Origin: DASYQD01 sp963837455
GTDB lineage: Bacteria; Acidobacteriota; Thermoanaerobaculia; Multivoradales; JAIOJS01
Length of the DNA stretch: 64,000 bases
Direction: 5' to 3'
Assembly (NCBI GenBank): GCA_963837455.1
Contig: CAWINM010000001.1
Location: 124,001-188,000, forward strand
Made by a program: the position numbers and the translations under genes. Shown here piece after piece: positions 1-8,815 of this stretch; position 1 is the stretch's first letter; each line of letters begins with the position of its first letter. The notes beneath the pieces are model-generated. The model was not told the origin of the DNA. It ran no database searches and worked only from the letters and a program-made list of their open reading frames with translations.

Positions 1-492
1 TCCGCCATGCCGACCAACCTCTACGGTCCGGGCGACAGCTTCGACCTCGAGGGCGGCCACGTGCTGCCCGCCCTGATGCGGCGCTTCCACGAGGCCCGGC
101 TCGCCGGCGCCAGCGAAGTGACGGTGTGGGGAACGGGGACCCCGCGGCGGGAGCTGCTCCACGTCGACGACCTCGCCGACGCCTGCCTCTTCGTCATGCG
201 CCACTATCAGGATCGCGATCTGCACCTCAACGTCGGCACCGGCGAGGACGTCACCATCCGCGAGCTCGCCGAGCTGGTGCGCGAGGTGGTAGCCCCCGGG
301 CTGGAGTTGCGCTTCGATCGCAGCAAGCCCGACGGGATGCCGCGCAAGCTCCTCGACGTCGGGCGGTTGCATGCCCTCGGCTGGCGCCATCGCATCGCCC
401 TGCGCGACGGGGTCGAGAGCACCTATCGCTGGTTCCGCGAGCAGGCACGGAGCGGCGAGCTGCGGCTCACCGCCGCCGGCGCCGCCGGCTGA
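1..492 (+). CDS. NAD-dependent epimerase/dehydratase, GDP-L-fucose synthase-like (C-terminal part, cut by window start)
   Basis: The reading frame is open from base 1, so the gene begins outside the window and only about 163 C-terminal residues remain. The visible part starts at the PTNLYGPGD motif, which follows the catalytic YxxxK region in GDP-L-fucose synthases and related extended SDR sugar epimerases. It continues with the substrate-binding segment (VTVWGTGTPRRELLHVDDLADA) and the usual C-terminal helix region. These enzymes convert GDP-4-keto-6-deoxymannose to GDP-L-fucose in the cytoplasm, supplying activated sugar for surface glycans. That fits the glycosyltransferase genes that follow. 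The Rossmann NAD-binding N-terminus is not visible, so a related NDP-sugar epimerase cannot be excluded. It converges with the next gene. Confidence 0.85.
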   Translation, partial: SAMPTNLYGPGDSFDLEGGHVLPALMRRFHEARLAGASEVTVWGTGTPRRELLHVDDLADACLFVMRHYQDRDLHLNVGTGEDVTIRELAELVREVVAPGLELRFDRSKPDGMPRKLLDVGRLHALGWRHRIALRDGVESTYRWFREQARSGELRLTAAGAAG

Positions 493-571
493 CCGGGCCG
501 GACGCAGCGAGAGGCGCCCCCATCGAGCTCGGAAGCGGCCTTCCGGGATAGTGCGGCCGCCGACCGCGCGC

Positions 572-589
572 AGAGCCTGTGAAGGCTCT
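572..589. terminator. Hairpin between convergent genes
   Basis: A perfect 7-bp stem (AGAGCCT / AGGCTCT) with a GTGA loop lies between the epimerase end (492) and the convergent glycosyltransferase stop (589). There is no T tract on either side, so a bidirectional terminator is plausible but weakly supported. Confidence 0.35.
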
Positions 590-3201
590 CAGGCCAGCAG
601 CTCGAGCACGGCCGCTGCCCGCGCCTCCCAGGTCTCGGCGGCCATCGCGGCGCGACGACGCCTCGCGAGCTCGGCACCATCCGCGGCGAGCGCGCGCTCG
701 ACCGCGGCGAGGAGACCGCCGCGCTCGTAGCTGTAGACGAAGGGCTCGCCCCAGGCCTCGACCGCCGGCAGCCGGTAGCTCACCACCGGCACGCCGGCGG
801 CCAGCGCCTCGTAGAGCTTGACGGGATCGACGGCGCGGGTGAGCGGCAGGTCGAGGAAGGGGATGAGCAGGGCCTGCAGCCCGGCCATGAAGCCGGGCAC
901 CTCGTCGTAGGAGATCTCGCCGAGAAGCTCCACGTTGCGGTAGCGGCCGAGCACCTGCACCTCGGGCGTCTCCACCCGCCCGGCCAGCCGCACCTGCCAC
1001 TGCGGGCGGGCGGCGGCGAGCGCCGCCACCGCCCCGGCGTCGAACCAGGAGCCGAGGGCGCCGACGTATCCCACCGTGACCGGCTCGCCGAAGCGCCGGC
1101 GCGCCGAGCGGAAGTCGTCGACGCTCACCGCGTTGGGGACCAGCGCGCGGCGGCCCGGCAGGCGGTCGCAGCCGTCGAGCAGGGCCGGCGAGCTCGCGAG
1201 CACCAGGTCGGCCGCCGCCATCAGGGCGGCCTCGCGCCGCTCGACCTCCTCCGGCACCCCCGAGAAGCCGCCGTGGAGGTCGATGCGGTCGTAGACCAGC
1301 GGAGCGCCGAGCATCTCGCGCAGCCGCACCGCCACCGGCGCCCAGAATGGCAGCTGCGAGAACACCATCAACGGCGGCTGGGAGATCCCCGCCGCGATGG
1401 TGTCGGCCAGCCCGTGGGCGACTGCCTCCGCAAGCGACTGGCGGTAGGGGTCCGGGCGCCCCGGCACCGCCAATCGCAGGACTTCGACGCCGGCGGTGGT
1501 GACGCCGATGGCGCGCCGCGGCAGCACCCTGGCGCGCTGGAACGCCTCGACGTAGAGCACCGGATGACCGGCGGCGACGAAGGCGCGGGCGAGCTGTTGC
1601 GGCCGCTGGAAGCGGAAGCTCCAGGGCAGCGCCGGCAGGTAGACGATCGCGGCCCTCGCCGCCCTCGCGGCCGCCCGCGGCCCCGAGGCGCGACGGCGCA
1701 CCCGCCACGCCGCGCGCAGCTCCGAGGTCGCCACCTCGCCGCGAAACCACCGCCCGCCGACGCTCAACGCGCGCTGCGCCGCGCCGGCGAGCGAGCGCAG
1801 CCGATCGCCACGCCGAGGCGGATATCGGAAGCGCGCCGGCTGCGACGGCGCCGCCCCCCGGAGCAGCTCCTCGAAGAGCGCCGCGTAGGCGGCGGCGGCG
1901 GCCACGCTGGTGGGCACGGTCGGAGCGGGCGCCGGTGCCGGCAGCCGCCCCTCACGCCACGCCTGCAACGCCCCCACCACCTGCTCGGTCGCGGCGCCGG
2001 CGGGCAGCAGGTAACCGCCACCGCCGGCGAGTCGCTCGGCGAGCGCCCCGTGGGCGAGCGCCATCAGCGGCACCCCTGCCGCGAGGCACTCGCTGAGGCT
2101 CAGCGAGAACGACTCCGGGACCTGCGGCAGCAGCAGGGCGAGCTCGATCCGCTGCGCGCCCAGCAGCGCCCCCAGCGTGCCGTGCCGGTAGTAGCCGCGC
2201 ACGCGCAGGCGGGAGCCACCGGCGAGGCGCAAGCGCCGCAGCTCCTGCAGCTGCTCGGCGCCGCCACCGCCGAGCACCTCCCAATGCATCGCCGGCAGGC
2301 CGCGGCGCGACCACTCGCTCACCACCGCGACGAGCAGCCGGCCGCCCTTGTGCGCGGCGCCACCACCCACGAAGGCCACCCGCGGCACGGCCGTGCGCGC
2401 CGCCCAGGGCCACTGCCCGGGCAGGGCGCGCGCGTCGTCGATGCCCGGCGGGATGACGCGCTGCAGCGCGCCGGCACTCGCGAAGAGCCGCTCGTAGGTG
2501 GCGCGCAGGAACTCGGAGGGGTAGACGACACAGCGGCAGGCCGCCAGCAGCTCTCCTCCGTGCTGCCGCCAGTCCCAGGCGAGCTCGGCGTTTTCGTGCG
2601 CCGCAGCCGCCAGGTGCCGGTGGCAGGTCGCGGTGTCGGCGCAATAGCCACACGGGCTCCCCAACCGTTCGTCGTAGAGGTTGGGACGCGGGCAGAAGAG
2701 CGCGAAGTCGTGCAGCGAGAGCACCAGCGGGCGCTCGCGCGCGAGCTCGGCGAGGACGGTGTGGGGCAGCCCCGCAGCGCCCTCGACGTGCAGCAGACGA
2801 GCGCCCACGGCGGCGGCGGCGGCGCGCACCGCGGTTGCCCAGCTCGCCGGCTGGCCCGCGCCAGCGAAGCCGCGGGGCAGGGGGAGCTGGGCGGCGCGCC
2901 GCGAGCCACCGGCCACCACCTCCAGTCGCAGACCGTGGCGCCACGGGTAGAGCAGCGCCGTGTCGTGCTGCCGCTCCTGCTCGTGCAGGAGCGCACCGAG
3001 CTGCGCCGGCACGCCGCCCAGCCAGGGCACCGGGGGGGCGGCGGCGATGCGCAGCACCGATACGGGAGCCAGCGCTGCGAGCTCGGTGGGGCGGAAACGG
3101 GCCCGGCGGCGGGACGCCGCCAGGTGGTCGCGCGCGCGGTCGACGACCCCGGCGAGCCCTTCGGCCCGCCACATCGTGGCGAACAGACGGGTCCGCGTCA
3201 C
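589..3201 (-). CDS. Two-module glycosyltransferase (GT4-like N-terminal and GT1/GT4-like C-terminal domains)
   Basis: This 870-residue protein carries two GT-B glycosyltransferase modules. The N-terminal half (about 40-460) has the acceptor-side pattern of GT4 enzymes (LHDFALFCPRPN, then VYPSEFLR and a PPGIDDAR segment) and a donor-site ESFSLSLSECLAAGVPLMA motif. The C-terminal half (about 510-870) starts with AIVYLPALPWSFRFQRPQQLA, typical of a GT1/GT4 subfamily, and ends in a YEALAAGVPVVSY donor-site motif. There is no signal peptide, so it is probably a cytoplasmic enzyme adding successive sugars to a surface polysaccharide. It overlaps the upstream glycosyltransferase by 4 bp, indicating translational coupling. 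Donor and acceptor cannot be deduced. Confidence 0.85.
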   Translation of the reverse strand: MTRTRLFATMWRAEGLAGVVDRARDHLAASRRRARFRPTELAALAPVSVLRIAAAPPVPWLGGVPAQLGALLHEQERQHDTALLYPWRHGLRLEVVAGGSRRAAQLPLPRGFAGAGQPASWATAVRAAAAAVGARLLHVEGAAGLPHTVLAELARERPLVLSLHDFALFCPRPNLYDERLGSPCGYCADTATCHRHLAAAAHENAELAWDWRQHGGELLAACRCVVYPSEFLRATYERLFASAGALQRVIPPGIDDARALPGQWPWAARTAVPRVAFVGGGAAHKGGRLLVAVVSEWSRRGLPAMHWEVLGGGGAEQLQELRRLRLAGGSRLRVRGYYRHGTLGALLGAQRIELALLLPQVPESFSLSLSECLAAGVPLMALAHGALAERLAGGGGYLLPAGAATEQVVGALQAWREGRLPAPAPAPTVPTSVAAAAAYAALFEELLRGAAPSQPARFRYPPRRGDRLRSLAGAAQRALSVGGRWFRGEVATSELRAAWRVRRRASGPRAAARAARAAIVYLPALPWSFRFQRPQQLARAFVAAGHPVLYVEAFQRARVLPRRAIGVTTAGVEVLRLAVPGRPDPYRQSLAEAVAHGLADTIAAGISQPPLMVFSQLPFWAPVAVRLREMLGAPLVYDRIDLHGGFSGVPEEVERREAALMAAADLVLASSPALLDGCDRLPGRRALVPNAVSVDDFRSARRRFGEPVTVGYVGALGSWFDAGAVAALAAARPQWQVRLAGRVETPEVQVLGRYRNVELLGEISYDEVPGFMAGLQALLIPFLDLPLTRAVDPVKLYEALAAGVPVVSYRLPAVEAWGEPFVYSYERGGLLAAVERALAADGAELARRRRAAMAAETWEARAAAVLELLA

Positions 3202-5363
3202 CGGCGCCTCCGACGCGCCGCCAGCACCTCGCCGTAGATCCCTTCGATCTCCTCGGCGTGGGCGTCCATCGACTTCGGGAACGGTGCGCGCCGGCGCCAG
3301 TTGGCGACGAGCTGGGGCGAGGCTACCAGCCGGCGCAGCCAGTCGGTGATGGCGGCCGGGTCGCCAGGCTCCACCAGGACACCGCCCTCCCCCTCGGCGG
3401 CAAACAGCTCGCCGAGAGCGCCGCGACGCGAGGCCAGCACCGGCACACCCGCCGCCGCCGCCTCGCGGGCCACCAGCCCGAACGACTCCAACCCCAGCGA
3501 CGGGACGAGCAGCAGGTCGAGGCCTGCCAGCACCTCGGCCGCCGCCCCTTCGGGGAAGCGCCCACGGAAGCGCACCGCGTCCGAGGCGTCGCGCTCGAGC
3601 GCGGCGGCATAGGCTGGGTCGGCGCCGGCGTCACCCCAGACCTCGAGAGTCGCCTCCTCGCGGCGCAGGGAGGCGAAGGCGGCCACCGCCAGGTGCGCTC
3701 CCTTGTGCGGCATCAGCGAGCCGATGAAGCCGCAGCGCAGCGGCCTCACCGGGACGGCATCGCCGCGGGCGGCAGACACCGCCGCCAGGCCGTCGGTGTC
3801 GACGCCGTAAGGCACCACGCGCACCGTGCGCCCGGCGGGCAGGGCGCCGAGGGCGGCATAGCTGCCGGCGAGGAACGGCGAGCCCGCGAGCAGCACGTCG
3901 GCGCGAGCGAGCCCGGCGCGCATCCAGCGCCGCCGCAGGGCGTGCAGCAGCCGGTTCCACAGCGCCGCCGGCGGCCGCCGCGTCAACGGCGCGCAGCGGG
4001 CGCAGCGCGCCAGGCTCGGGCCCGGGCAGAGCGCACCGTCGCGATGCAGCAGGTTGACCCGCGCGCACAGCGGCCACCAGTCCTGGAGCTGGTAGACGAT
4101 GGGAATGCCGCGCGCCGCCGCCACCGCCGGCAGCGTGGCGCAGTGGCCGGCGAGGTGGTGCACGTGGAGCAGGTCGGGTGCCTCCTCGGCGAGGAACGCG
4201 GCGAAGTCGCGGCGCAGCCGGCGGTCGTCGAGCGCGTTGCGGGCGAGCGGGTCGCGGTGGTCGAAGTGGTTGACGACGAGGCGTACCCGCACCGCGCCGT
4301 CGCGATGCTCGAGGGCGTCGCCGCTGGCTCGCCCCGGCCAGGCGACCCGCGCGTACACCGCCACCTCGCGCCACCTCGCCTGGCGCCGCACCAGACTCTG
4401 CGCGTAGAGCTCGGTGCCGGCGGTGGCGAACGGCGGCCAGCCGTGCACGAGGTGCACGACGCGACGCGGCCCATCCGCCGGCGGGGGCGCCGATGCCACC
4501 GGCCGCGGCGCCGGCGCCAGTGCCGCCAGCACCCGCGCCCGCGCCGGCGCCAGCGGGTCGCGACGGATGAAGTCGGCGACCGCCGGCAGGTAGCCCGGGT
4601 GCAGCCGCGCCATCCGCCGCTCGGCGCGACGCACCCGCGCCGCCCGCGCGCCACCGAAGCTCCCTTGGCCGCGGTGCCAGACGTAGGTGGCGTCGTCGAG
4701 CAGGTGCACGAACCCGGCGGCGCTGGCACGCATGCAAAGGTCGGTCTCCTCGCCGTAGCCGAGCCCGAAACGAGCCTCGTCGAGGCTGCCGACCTGGCGC
4801 AGCATCTCGCGCCGCAGGTAGAGGCAGAAGCCGACGCCGGTGGGCAGCCGCGGGTAGGCGCGCCGCGAGACGCGCTCGACGAGCGCCGCGAAGCGATCGA
4901 CGTCGTAACCGGCGGGCACGGTGTTCTCGGCCAGGAAGCGCGGCAGCGAACAGATCGTGGCGTGATTGGAGAACGGGGTCACCGTGCCCGCCTGCGCCGT
5001 CGAGGCGGCCGCCGCCTGCAGCTTCTCGAGCCACCCCGCGGTGACCTGGGTGTCGCTGTTGAGCAGGACGGCGTCGCGAGTCGAGAGCGCCAGGCCGCGG
5101 TTGGCCGCGGCTGCGAAGCCCGCGCGCCGCTCGCACCGCACCACCATCACCTCGGCCTCGGAGCGCTCCCGCAACGTGGCCAGGACGGCCTCGACCGCCT
5201 CCTCCTGGGGACCGTCGAGAACCACCACCAGGCGATGGCGCCCGAGCGCGCTGTGGGCGAGGACGCTGGCGAGGCAGCGCTCGAGATCCGCGGCGGCGCC
5301 GAACACCGGCACCACGACGTCGACCCCGGCGGGCGGCAAGCCCCGGCTACCCCGACCCGGCAC
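3198..5363 (-). CDS. Two-module glycosyltransferase (GT2 plus GT4)
   Basis: This 721-residue protein has an N-terminal GT-A family 2 domain (about 12-260): a VDVVVPVFG start, a LNSDTQVT metal-binding segment, and the GYGEETDLCMRASAAG motif of rhamnosyl-type GT2 enzymes. A GT4 GT-B domain follows (about 300-710), with VHLVHGWPPFATAGTE at its front, PYGVDTDGL, and a donor-site LESFGLVAREAAAAGVPVLA motif. It probably acts in the cytoplasm on surface glycan assembly. Its start lies 17 bp inside the end of the M32 peptidase gene and its stop overlaps the next glycosyltransferase, so three genes are read in series. A slightly later start is possible because the first residues are not conserved. Confidence 0.85.
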   Translation of the reverse strand: MPGRGSRGLPPAGVDVVVPVFGAAADLERCLASVLAHSALGRHRLVVVLDGPQEEAVEAVLATLRERSEAEVMVVRCERRAGFAAAANRGLALSTRDAVLLNSDTQVTAGWLEKLQAAAASTAQAGTVTPFSNHATICSLPRFLAENTVPAGYDVDRFAALVERVSRRAYPRLPTGVGFCLYLRREMLRQVGSLDEARFGLGYGEETDLCMRASAAGFVHLLDDATYVWHRGQGSFGGARAARVRRAERRMARLHPGYLPAVADFIRRDPLAPARARVLAALAPAPRPVASAPPPADGPRRVVHLVHGWPPFATAGTELYAQSLVRRQARWREVAVYARVAWPGRASGDALEHRDGAVRVRLVVNHFDHRDPLARNALDDRRLRRDFAAFLAEEAPDLLHVHHLAGHCATLPAVAAARGIPIVYQLQDWWPLCARVNLLHRDGALCPGPSLARCARCAPLTRRPPAALWNRLLHALRRRWMRAGLARADVLLAGSPFLAGSYAALGALPAGRTVRVVPYGVDTDGLAAVSAARGDAVPVRPLRCGFIGSLMPHKGAHLAVAAFASLRREEATLEVWGDAGADPAYAAALERDASDAVRFRGRFPEGAAAEVLAGLDLLLVPSLGLESFGLVAREAAAAGVPVLASRRGALGELFAAEGEGGVLVEPGDPAAITDWLRRLVASPQLVANWRRRAPFPKSMDAHAEEIEGIYGEVLAARRRRR

Positions 5364-6894
5364 CGACCGCGCGGCCGGCCTCGTCCACCGCGGCGGGAGT
5401 CACGCCGTAGACCTCGGCCGCCACCCACTCGAGGTAGCCGAGGAACGGCTCCGCCGAGGGCGGCGCGCCGGTGGCGCGGGCGAGGAGCTCGCGCGGCAGG
5501 TAGCGGGCGCCGTGGCGGTGGACGTGCTCGCGCAGCCAGCCGAGCAGGGGCGCGAACTCGCCCCGCGCGAGCTGGGTGTCGAGGTCTCCCAGCGCCGCGC
5601 CGGCAGCGGCGAAGAGCTGCACCGCCGCCAGGGTGCCGAGGGTGTAGGTGGGGAAGTAGCCGAAGAGGCCGGCGGCCCAGTGGAGGTCCTGCAGCACCCC
5701 CTGCGCCACGTCGGGCGGGCGCACTCCCAGCACCTCGTCGTAGAGGTCGTCCCAGGCGAGCGGCAAGTCGGCGACCTCCAGCCGGCCGGCGAAGAGCGCC
5801 CGTTCGAGCTCGAAGCGCACCAGCACGTGGAGGTTGTAGGTCGCCTCATCGGCCTCGACCCGGATCAGCGTCGGCCGGATGGCGTGCAGCGCCGGCCACA
5901 CCTGCTCCAGCCGCGGGGCGTGGCCGGGGAAGGCCTGCCGGACGTGGGGCAGCAGCCAGCGCCAGAACGGGCGGCCGCGGCCGACCAGGATCTCCCACAG
6001 CCGCGACTGCGACTCGTGTACCGCCGTCGACGCCGGCTCGCCGATCGGGGTCGCCTCCCACTCCGCGGGCAGCCCCTGGTCGTAGAGGCCGTGCCCCATC
6101 TCGTGCAGGACGCCCATGAGGGCCTGGCGGAGGTCGGATTCCTGCCCTCGCCAGGTGAGACGCACGTCGCGGCGGTCGATGCCGCTGCAGAACGGGTGGG
6201 CCGAGCGGTCGAGCCGCCCCGCGCGCCAGTCGAAGCCGATCTCGGCGGCGACGAAGTGCCCCAGCAGCCGCTGCGCCTCCATGGGGAAGTGACCGCTGAG
6301 CGGCGCCTCGTCGACGACCCGACCGCTTCCGACCACGGCCCGCACCAGCGGCACCAGCCGCGCCCGCAGGGTGGCGAAGAGCGGCACCAGCTCGGCCTCG
6401 GTGGCACCCGGCTCGAACTCGTCGAGCAGGGCGTCGTACGGGTTGCCACCGCCGGCGAGGCAGGCCGCTTGCTCGCGCTTGAGCCCCAGCAGCCGCGACA
6501 GGGCAGGCGCGAAGAGGCCGAAGTCGCAGCGACGCCGCGCCTCCTGCCACGCCGCCAGGCCGGCACTGGCGGCCTCGGCGAGCTCCTCGGCCAGCCGGCG
6601 CGGCACCGCCGTCGCCCGCCGGATGCGGCGTCGCGCCTCTCGCGCCTGCGCCTCCCACGCCTCCCCCGGGGCCGCCGCAGCGGCGACCTCGTCGACCGCC
6701 CCCGCCAGCGCCGGCCCCGACAGCCGCTCGTGCTCGAGCCCGGCTAGGGTCCCCAGCACCCGCCCCCGCGCCTGTGCGCCGGCCGGGGGCATGTAGGTTT
6801 CCTGGTCCCACTCGAGCAGCTGACGGGCGGCCTCGAGGTCGCGCACCTCGCGCCAGAGGCGGCGGAAACGATCGTGCACGGGCAAATGAGCCAT
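5347..6894 (-). CDS. Carboxypeptidase Taq-type metallopeptidase, family M32
   Basis: At 515 residues this is the usual length of an M32 carboxypeptidase, a cytoplasmic zinc enzyme that trims C-terminal residues from peptides. It has the N-terminal LLEWDQETYMPP signature (about residue 27), the zinc site HEMGH at residues 264-268, and the downstream HESQSRLWE motif carrying the third ligand and family-specific residues. No signal peptide is seen. It is the first gene of a minus-strand run that continues into two glycosyltransferases, with a 17-bp overlap; the functional link to them is unclear. The divergent region to 7053 separates it from the S74-domain gene. Confidence 0.92.
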   Translation of the reverse strand: MAHLPVHDRFRRLWREVRDLEAARQLLEWDQETYMPPAGAQARGRVLGTLAGLEHERLSGPALAGAVDEVAAAAAPGEAWEAQAREARRRIRRATAVPRRLAEELAEAASAGLAAWQEARRRCDFGLFAPALSRLLGLKREQAACLAGGGNPYDALLDEFEPGATEAELVPLFATLRARLVPLVRAVVGSGRVVDEAPLSGHFPMEAQRLLGHFVAAEIGFDWRAGRLDRSAHPFCSGIDRRDVRLTWRGQESDLRQALMGVLHEMGHGLYDQGLPAEWEATPIGEPASTAVHESQSRLWEILVGRGRPFWRWLLPHVRQAFPGHAPRLEQVWPALHAIRPTLIRVEADEATYNLHVLVRFELERALFAGRLEVADLPLAWDDLYDEVLGVRPPDVAQGVLQDLHWAAGLFGYFPTYTLGTLAAVQLFAAAGAALGDLDTQLARGEFAPLLGWLREHVHRHGARYLPRELLARATGAPPSAEPFLGYLEWVAAEVYGVTPAAVDEAGRAVGAGSG

Positions 6895-7052
6895 TGCGCT
6901 ACGATCTTACGCGAGTACGATAGAGAGAACAGTGTAGCGGGACGGGCGGTGGGTCCGCGGGTGGGGCGGTGTTCGCCTCGTTTGAAGCCCGCCGCGGAAT
7001 ATGGCCGCGTATCGCATAGAATATTCGGCCAAAGCCCTAAAGGAGGACAGGC

Positions 7053-8721
7053 ATGATGCGATTCAAGGGGTGCAGGGGAGTTGTCACTTTCATCGTCGTC
7101 GCCACGCTCTGCGCTGCGGTGCCCGCGGTGGCAAGCCCAGCGCAGGGAGCGGTCGCCGAGCTGCGGGCCGGGGGCGCGAGCCTCGATTGGACCCCGCTCG
7201 TCGCTCACGAGTCGATGAAGCTGACGGTGTCGGGCCCTGACGGCCTCCTGCTCGAGCGGACCTTCGCCGGCGCCGAGGCGCCGAGCCTCAGCATCTTCGA
7301 CAAGGCCGGGCAGCGGCTGCCCGACGGCGCCTACCACTGGGAGCTGCGCGCCACGCCGCCGGTGAGCGCCGCCGTCAAGCACCAGCTCGCCGCGGCTCGC
7401 CGCAGCGGTGACGACGCCGCCGTGGAGCGCCTGCGCCAGCAAGGGCTGCTCCCCGAGGGTGGCGTGCAGTCCGGCGCGTTCCGCATCGCCGACGGCAGCT
7501 TCGTCGCTGGCGGTGACGAGAGCGAGCCGGCGACGCCGCGGACGCCCATCGCCAAGGCCGCCAACGGCAATTCGCTCAGCACCAAGGACCAGGTCATCGC
7601 CGACGACCTGATCGTCCAGGGCAGCGCCTGCATCGGCCTCGACTGCGTCAACAACGAGAGCTTCGGCTTCGACACCATCCGCCTCAAGGAGAACAACACC
7701 CGCATCAAGTTCGAGGACACCTCGGTCGGCTCCTTCCCGAGCACCGACTGGCAGCTCACCGCCAACGACTCGGCCAGCGGCGGCGCCAACAAGTTCTCGA
7801 TCGAGCGACATCACCGAGCGGCAACGGTCCCCTTCACCATCGACGCCGGGGCATCGACCACGAACTCGATCTTCGTCGACAGCACCGGCCGCGTCGGCTT
7901 CCGCACCTCGACCCCGGTGCTCGACCTCCACATCAACACCAGCAACACGCCCGGGCATCCGCCTCGAGCAGAACAGCTCGCGGCGGCTTCTCCGCCCAGA
8001 CCTGGGACATCGCCGGCAACGAGTCGAACTTCTTCATCCGCGACGTCACCAGCGGCTCGCGGCTGCCCTTCCGCATCCGGCCGGGCGCGCCCGACCAGCT
8101 CGATCGACATCAACGCCAGCGGCAACGTCGGCATCGGCACGGCCTCGCCGGGCCATCGTCTCGAGGTCGGAACGAGCGGCGCCGTCGAGATGGCCGTCTC
8201 GAACACCAGCACCACTGGCGGGGTGGCCACCAAGTGGTTCTTCCAGAGACGACAAGGACGCCAATCGCACGTTGAAGATCTCGAAGGAGGGCGATGGCGG
8301 CACCGAGCTGACAGTGGTCGCCCGCCCGGACACCGATGGGGCAACGTTCAAGGTCGACGGCAGCATGCAGGCGACCAACGTGGTGTTCTCGTCGTCGCGC
8401 GCCCTCAAGCCCGAGATCCAGCCCGTCGATCCACTCGACGTGCTCGCCCGTGTGCAGGCGCTGCCGGTGAGCGAGTGGCGGTTCAAGGACGGGCGCCAGA
8501 ACGTCCGCCACATCGGCCCGATGGCCGAGGACTTCCAGGCGGCCTTCGGGCTCGCTGCCAGTGGCAAGACCATCTCGGTGACCGACACGTCGGGCGTCGC
8601 CTTGGCGGCCATCCAGGGGCTCAACACCGAGCTGCAGGCCAAGGACGCCGAGATCCAGTCGCTGCGCACGCGGATCGAGGCGCTCGAGCAGGCGATCGCC
8701 AAGCTCACCCCTCAGCAGTAG
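7053..8721 (+). CDS. Secreted fibre-like protein with C-terminal S74 intramolecular-chaperone domain (frame broken by indels)
   Basis: A strong Shine-Dalgarno (AAAGGAGG) precedes the ATG. A signal peptide ending near AVASPAQG starts the protein. Residues 20-300 are an extracellular, beta-rich fibre-like region with repeats such as VGFRTSTPVLDLHINTS and, in another frame, NVGIGTASPGHRLEVGTSG. The last 150 codons (from about 8272) encode a peptidase S74/tail-spike chaperone domain (SSRALKPEIQPVDPLDVLARV, VSEWRFKDG, HIGPMAEDF) and a terminal coiled coil. Four one-base insertions near 7950, 7983, 8092 and 8248 break the frame, but every frame segment stays homologous, so one intact gene is inferred. 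S74 domains trimerise fibres and cleave themselves off. A hairpin terminator follows. Confidence 0.75.
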
Positions 8722-8764
8722 GCATTCGGCGGCTGCGTCGAACGGGCGCGGCGTTCGACAACCG

Positions 8765-8790
8765 GCGGGACAGCCAAGGGGCTGTCCCGC
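8765..8790 (+). terminator. Rho-independent-type terminator after the S74-domain gene
   Basis: A perfect 11-bp stem (GCGGGACAGCC / GGCTGTCCCGC) with an AAGG loop is followed by TTGCATCTTG. It ends 25 bp before the sulfatase-like gene and should separate the two transcripts. Confidence 0.7.
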
Positions 8791-8815
8791 TTGCATCTTG
8801 TAAAATCCCGCCACG

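Noticed and set aside
1273..6119. Very long plus-strand open frames opposite the first two glycosyltransferases
   Set aside because: They overlap well-supported genes on the other strand and have Arg/Gly/His/Pro-rich composition with no recognisable motifs, as expected for antisense frames at this GC content.
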